Below are positions 60,809 to 64,000 of a DNA stretch of 64,000 bases, piece after piece. This DNA comes from JBGMEA01 sp041447245 (GTDB taxonomy: Bacteria > Bacillota > Clostridia > Eubacteriales > Anaerofustaceae). The notes below the pieces were generated by a model that was not told where the DNA came from, ran no database searches, and was given only the letters and a program-made list of their open reading frames with translations. Made by a program: the position numbers and the translations under genes. The stretch is from contig JBGMEA010000023.1 in the NCBI GenBank assembly GCA_041447245.1, positions 1-64,000 on the forward strand. Reading direction: 5' to 3'. Within the stretch, counting starts at the first letter, position 1; every line of letters begins with the position of its first letter.

Positions 60809-62263
60809 ATGACAGTCAGGACAAGATTTGCGCCGAGTCCTACGGGATATCTTCATATCGGCAGTTTAAGAACGGCGCTTTATTGCTACTTATGGGCAAA
60901 GAAAGAAAAGGGAAGTTATATTCTCAGAATCGAAGATACCGATCAGTCAAGATATGTGGAAGGAAGCGTAGAAAATCTGATCTCGGTTTTGGAGACATGC
61001 CATATTATTCATGATGAAGGTCCGATAATAGAGGACGGAACAATTTCGGAGATCGGAGAATTCGGCCCTTATTTTCAGTCGGAACGGCTTGATAGTTACA
61101 AAAAGTATATTGACCAACTGTTACGAGATGGGAAAGCGTATTACTGTTTTTGCACCAAGGAAAGATTGGAAGAATTACGCGAAGAACAGACGGCAAAAGG
61201 ATTGACTCCGAAATACGATTCTAAGTGCTCTCATTTGACGGAAGCCGAAATAAAATCCAATTTGGATGCGGGAATGCCATACGTCATCAGAATGAAACTT
61301 CCGGAAAACAGAGAAGTTGTGTTCGATGATATCGTTCGTGGCAGAGTCTCTATTAATACGAATGATATGGATGAGCAGGTATTGATTAAGGCGGACGGCT
61401 TTCCGACCTATCATTTCGCGGTAGTTGTTGACGATCATCTGATGCAGATTACCCATGTCATTCGCGGCGAAGAATGGTTGGTATCAACGCCGAAGCATTT
61501 ACTGCTTTTTGAAGCATTCGGTTGGGATCCTCCTCGGTATGTGCATCTCCCGACTGTTTTGAATGCGGATAAAAAGAAACTCAGCAAACGGGATGGATCG
61601 GCTGCGGTTGAGGATTACTTAAAAAAAGGGTATCTTCCGGAAGCACTGATTAATTATATTGCGATGTTAGGTTGGTCGGTTCCCGACGGACGGGAAATTT
61701 TTTCGCTGAATGAAATTACGGAAGAATTTTCTCTTGACCGCATTCATAAAAGCGGTGCGGTTTTCGATGTTGAAAAATTGAATTGGATTAATAGTCAATA
61801 CATTAAAACAATGGACGATGAAGAGCTCGCTTACGACTTGAGAGCGTATCTCGAACAAACGGATTTGGATACGGATGATCATCAGAAAATGCTTTATGCG
61901 GCACAGTGTCTGAAAGACAGAATCAGTTATTTCGATCAAGCGAAAGCCGAAATTGACGGAATATTGGGTGAATATCGATTCGTCGGGACGCCGGAAGCGA
62001 ATGAAGCAAGAGCATTTGATACAAATCAAACGTTGTATACAGAGATTTTTTCAGCAATTCAAAAGCTTGATACACTGACTCCGGAAGCCTTAACCGAACT
62101 TTTTAAGTATTTGCAAAAGGAAAAGAATATTAAAGGTAAAAATCTTTACATGGGACTGAGAATTGCGCTTACGGGCGATGTACACGGTCCGGATATGAAA
62201 CTTGTGATGTGCATTATGGGGAAAGATCTTGTGATAAGCAGATTAGAAAAAGCGATGAAGTAA
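60809..62263 (+). CDS. gltX: glutamyl-tRNA synthetase
   Basis: The 484-aa class I synthetase has RFAPSPTGYLHIGSLRTAL (HIGH motif) and KKLSKRDGS (KMSKS motif), plus a C-terminal helical anticodon domain. The start at 60809 has AAGGAG upstream; the frame from 60773 overlaps rsfS. In Bacillota GluRS is usually non-discriminating and charges tRNA-Gln with Glu for GatCAB. No glnS is in the window, so that is likely here. Confidence 0.95.
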   Translation: MTVRTRFAPSPTGYLHIGSLRTALYCYLWAKKEKGSYILRIEDTDQSRYVEGSVENLISVLETCHIIHDEGPIIEDGTISEIGEFGPYFQSERLDSYKKYIDQLLRDGKAYYCFCTKERLEELREEQTAKGLTPKYDSKCSHLTEAEIKSNLDAGMPYVIRMKLPENREVVFDDIVRGRVSINTNDMDEQVLIKADGFPTYHFAVVVDDHLMQITHVIRGEEWLVSTPKHLLLFEAFGWDPPRYVHLPTVLNADKKKLSKRDGSAAVEDYLKKGYLPEALINYIAMLGWSVPDGREIFSLNEITEEFSLDRIHKSGAVFDVEKLNWINSQYIKTMDDEELAYDLRAYLEQTDLDTDDHQKMLYAAQCLKDRISYFDQAKAEIDGILGEYRFVGTPEANEARAFDTNQTLYTEIFSAIQKLDTLTPEALTELFKYLQKEKNIKGKNLYMGLRIALTGDVHGPDMKLVMCIMGKDLVISRLEKAMK

Positions 62264-62265
62264 AC

Positions 62266-62298
62266 AAAAAGGAGATTCATTTTTGGAATCTCCTTTTT
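62266..62298. terminator. bidirectional terminator between gltX and the DMT transporter
   Basis: A perfect 13-bp stem AAAAAGGAGATTC/GAATCTCCTTTTT (62266-62278/62286-62298), seven-base loop, T-tracts on both strands. The transporter stop codon lies inside it. Confidence 0.93.
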
Positions 62299-63338
62299 GA
62301 GTGCGTATGAGAATGCTGCAAGTCCGGCAAATGCGCATGATCGTGTTCCAAAAGCATGTGCGTATGAATGTGGCTGTGTTCGCAGCACATACCGCCGTGA
62401 GTATGAAAATGATGGCTATCGTCATGTGTGTGACGGTGTTCATGTGTAATCGGTTGATGTGTATGTACGTGAGAATGACGGTCCGATACTGCGATATAAG
62501 TTCCGCCAAGCATTACCAGCAATGCAACCGCAAATGCCCAATTGATTGTTTCATGCAAAAGCAGCAGGGATAAAATGGCTCCGATGAACGGGGAAGCTGC
62601 ATAATAAGCACTGGTAAGAGATGCACCGAGAACACGTTGCGCTTTAATATAAAAATAGATACTCAGCCCATAGGATGAAAATCCTAGTAGCATACCAAGC
62701 AAAGCATACAGCATATTCCATTGATAATCTGAAACAATCAACGCAATGATCCATGCCCCAAACCCAGAGCCAAGTCCTTTAATCATGACAATCTGCACCG
62801 GATTTCTGTAAGACAATTTTTTTGTGAGGTTGTTTTCAAATCCCCAACAAATACATGCCAATAAGACAAGTATCGACCCGACGGAAAATGAGAGACTGCT
62901 TGTATCTTCAAAAGAGAGGATCAGACATCCCAGTGTAATCAGGACAATTGCGTACCACATTCTTTTCCCGATGCCTTCTTTGAAGATAAAAAAAGCGATG
63001 AAAGATGTGGCTACAATCTCAAAATTACTAAGCAAAGACACATTGGAAGATGTTGTGCCTGCAACAGCATACATCAATAAAATCGGAGCTGCAATGTCCA
63101 ATAATATCATGGCTGAAATTTCGGGCAAATCATTTTTATTTACACTCGCTTCCAATCTAGTTCTTCCGTTTGACTTTTGAATGAGGAATAAAATACCCAT
63201 GCCGAGACCTGCTCCCAAATAAAGAAAAGAAGCCAGAAAAGCCGGTGGGATGGTATGAATCAATAATTTGGATAACGGTGTGCTGATTCCGAATAGCAGT
63301 GCAGCCAAAACAGCATACAAAAAAAATGATTTTTTCAT
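62277..63338 (-). CDS. EamA/DMT family transporter with histidine-rich tail
   Basis: The 353-aa protein has ten predicted membrane helices in two EamA repeats (about 1-140 and 150-285), giving a drug/metabolite-type exporter. The C-terminal 65 residues are extraordinary: 22 histidines, mostly as HxH steps (HSHVHTH, HEHRHTH, HSHIHTH, HDHAH) plus one Cys-Cys pair (GGMCCE). Such tails bind Zn, Ni or Co in transporters and chaperones, so a metal or metal-complex substrate, or metal-regulated gating, is possible. A minus-strand TATAAT lies about 45 bases upstream. It is divergent from the MarR gene. Confidence 0.88.
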   Translation of the reverse strand: MKKSFFLYAVLAALLFGISTPLSKLLIHTIPPAFLASFLYLGAGLGMGILFLIQKSNGRTRLEASVNKNDLPEISAMILLDIAAPILLMYAVAGTTSSNVSLLSNFEIVATSFIAFFIFKEGIGKRMWYAIVLITLGCLILSFEDTSSLSFSVGSILVLLACICWGFENNLTKKLSYRNPVQIVMIKGLGSGFGAWIIALIVSDYQWNMLYALLGMLLGFSSYGLSIYFYIKAQRVLGASLTSAYYAASPFIGAILSLLLLHETINWAFAVALLVMLGGTYIAVSDRHSHVHTHQPITHEHRHTHDDSHHFHTHGGMCCEHSHIHTHMLLEHDHAHLPDLQHSHTHSKRRFQK

Positions 63339-63457
63339 AGAACTTCCGAGAATGTTTTTTCTTTATTATAGCATAATTTAAGCTCATCAGGACCAAAATG
63401 TACGGATGATATTGGCAATAGAATTATTAGAATTACTTTAAAAAAGACGTTGATGAA

Positions 63458-63502
63458 TTGACTTAAGAATGAAATTCCATTAAAATTAGTTAGACAATCT
63501 AA
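63458..63502 (+). promoter_or_regulatory. promoter and operator-like palindrome of the MarR gene
   Basis: TTGACT (63458-63463) and TAAAAT (63481-63486) are 17 bases apart. A palindrome TTAGA-CAA-TCTAA at 63490-63502 covers the predicted start near 63493, the typical place of an autorepressor site. Confidence 0.7.
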
Positions 63503-63519
63503 ATAAATGGGTAAAAAAA

Positions 63520-63981
63520 ATGGATCATTTTGCAGAACAATTGAATAATTTGTTGGTTGATACGTTCCGCAATATATTAAAAGTTGAGCAGGAGCTTGTG
63601 CAGCGCTCCGGAACAAACCTTTCAATCAGTGAGCTGCATATGTTGGAAGCGGTGGGAAAGGATCGTATAAAAGGAAGAACAATCAGTGACCTTGCGGGCG
63701 ATATGGATATTTCTCCTCCTTCTGTCACGATAGCAGTCAACAAACTTCAAAATAAAGGATATGTGACCAAAGATAAATGCGAGAATGACGGACGGGTCGT
63801 GTACGTGAAATTAACGAAGCTTGGATCTAAAACCAATGCGGCGCATCAATTTTTCCACCAGTCGCTTGTCAGGAGCCTTGTAAAGGATTTGGCACCGGAA
63901 GAACAGCAGGCGATGTACAAAGGCATTGTGAAATTAGATGAATTTTTCAAAAAGAAACTGATCGGCGCGGAGGGAAAATGA
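63520..63981 (+). CDS. MarR family transcriptional regulator (FabT-like)
   Basis: The 153-aa winged-helix regulator has helices around LSISELHMLEAVGK, recognition helix DISPPSVTIAVNKLQNKGYV and wing KCENDGRVVYVKLTKLG. The overlap with a downstream frame starting MSIKIIGT suggests fabT-fabH, so it may repress fatty-acid synthesis genes in response to acyl-ACP. The RBS is weak (GGGTAAAAAAA). Family assignment is strong; the FabT role rests on the gene order. Confidence 0.82.
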   Translation: MDHFAEQLNNLLVDTFRNILKVEQELVQRSGTNLSISELHMLEAVGKDRIKGRTISDLAGDMDISPPSVTIAVNKLQNKGYVTKDKCENDGRVVYVKLTKLGSKTNAAHQFFHQSLVRSLVKDLAPEEQQAMYKGIVKLDEFFKKKLIGAEGK

Positions 63982-64000
63982 GTATAAAAATTATCGGTAC
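63978..64000 (+). CDS. start of a gene, probably beta-ketoacyl-ACP synthase III
   Basis: Only eight codons are in the window (MSIKIIGT), overlapping the regulator stop (ATGA). The start resembles FabH proteins and FabH is the usual neighbour of FabT, but the stretch is too short to be sure. Confidence 0.45.

Overview
The window reads as a chromosome segment of an anaerobic Bacillota bacterium, most likely class Clostridia. The signs are a PASTA-domain Ser/Thr kinase with its PP2C phosphatase, a T-box leader, a cobalamin riboswitch, RapZ/YvcK, YlqF, an ANTAR regulator, clostridial-type split glutamate synthase, ferredoxin-dependent redox genes and strong TTGACA/TATAAT promoters with AT-rich intergenic regions. 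I cannot name the species. Almost everything is core chromosome. I see no phage, plasmid, insertion sequence or CRISPR array.

Layout. Positions 132-11384 (minus strand) form one nitrogen operon: class II glutamine amidotransferase, glutamate synthase core, polyferredoxin, FAD oxidoreductase, GXGXG subunit, a glutamine-synthetase-like protein, an ANTAR regulator, then carA and carB. It starts from a consensus promoter (11500-11528), followed by a leader that can fold as an intrinsic terminator or as a competing 5' hairpin. The glutamine-synthetase-like protein has lost several metal and substrate residues, so it may be a sensor rather than an enzyme. Together the ANTAR protein, the GS-like protein and the attenuator look like a nitrogen-responsive antitermination circuit. 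This is the strongest candidate for something new here.

11658-14302 (minus) holds recX, pyrimidine-nucleoside phosphorylase and a DUF5698/DUF2179 membrane protein. 14404-17115 (plus) holds mtnN, ylqF and an RNase HII fused to a YraN-type nuclease-like domain. 17155-19678 (minus) is an operon of a DUF2089 regulator, a SHOCT-like protein, an unknown protein, a frameshifted YvlD-like membrane gene and a radical SAM protein. 19886-31307 (plus) is the conserved rpoZ-priA-def-fmt-peptidase-rsmB-rlmN-stp-prkC-rsgA-thiN cluster, followed by an ABC-F protein and an amidohydrolase.

33888-35861 (minus) holds a DUF1858 protein, an orphan eukaryotic-like NADP isocitrate dehydrogenase and tRNA-Leu(CAG). 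36033-40670 (plus) holds rapZ, yvcK, an AIR-synthase-like gene, rph, an XTP/dITP pyrophosphatase and a phosphoesterase. 40665-46811 (minus) holds homocysteine methyltransferase, uppP, aspartate kinase, dut, pnp and rpsO, several with clear terminators. 46978-50627 (plus) is a vitamin B12 uptake locus behind a cobalamin riboswitch.

A T-box then controls ileS, followed by asnS, a surface LRR protein and a patatin-like phospholipase. acpS and rpsT are on the minus strand. A five-gene tRNA cluster (Gly-Arg-His-Gln-Gln) precedes rsfS and gltX. The right end holds a DMT transporter with an unusual histidine-rich tail, a MarR/FabT-like regulator with an operator-like palindrome on its own promoter, and the first codons of what is probably fabH.

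CDS coordinates include the stop codon. Where the longest open frame begins upstream of the Shine-Dalgarno-supported start, I give the supported start. Alignments to known families are from memory and by eye.
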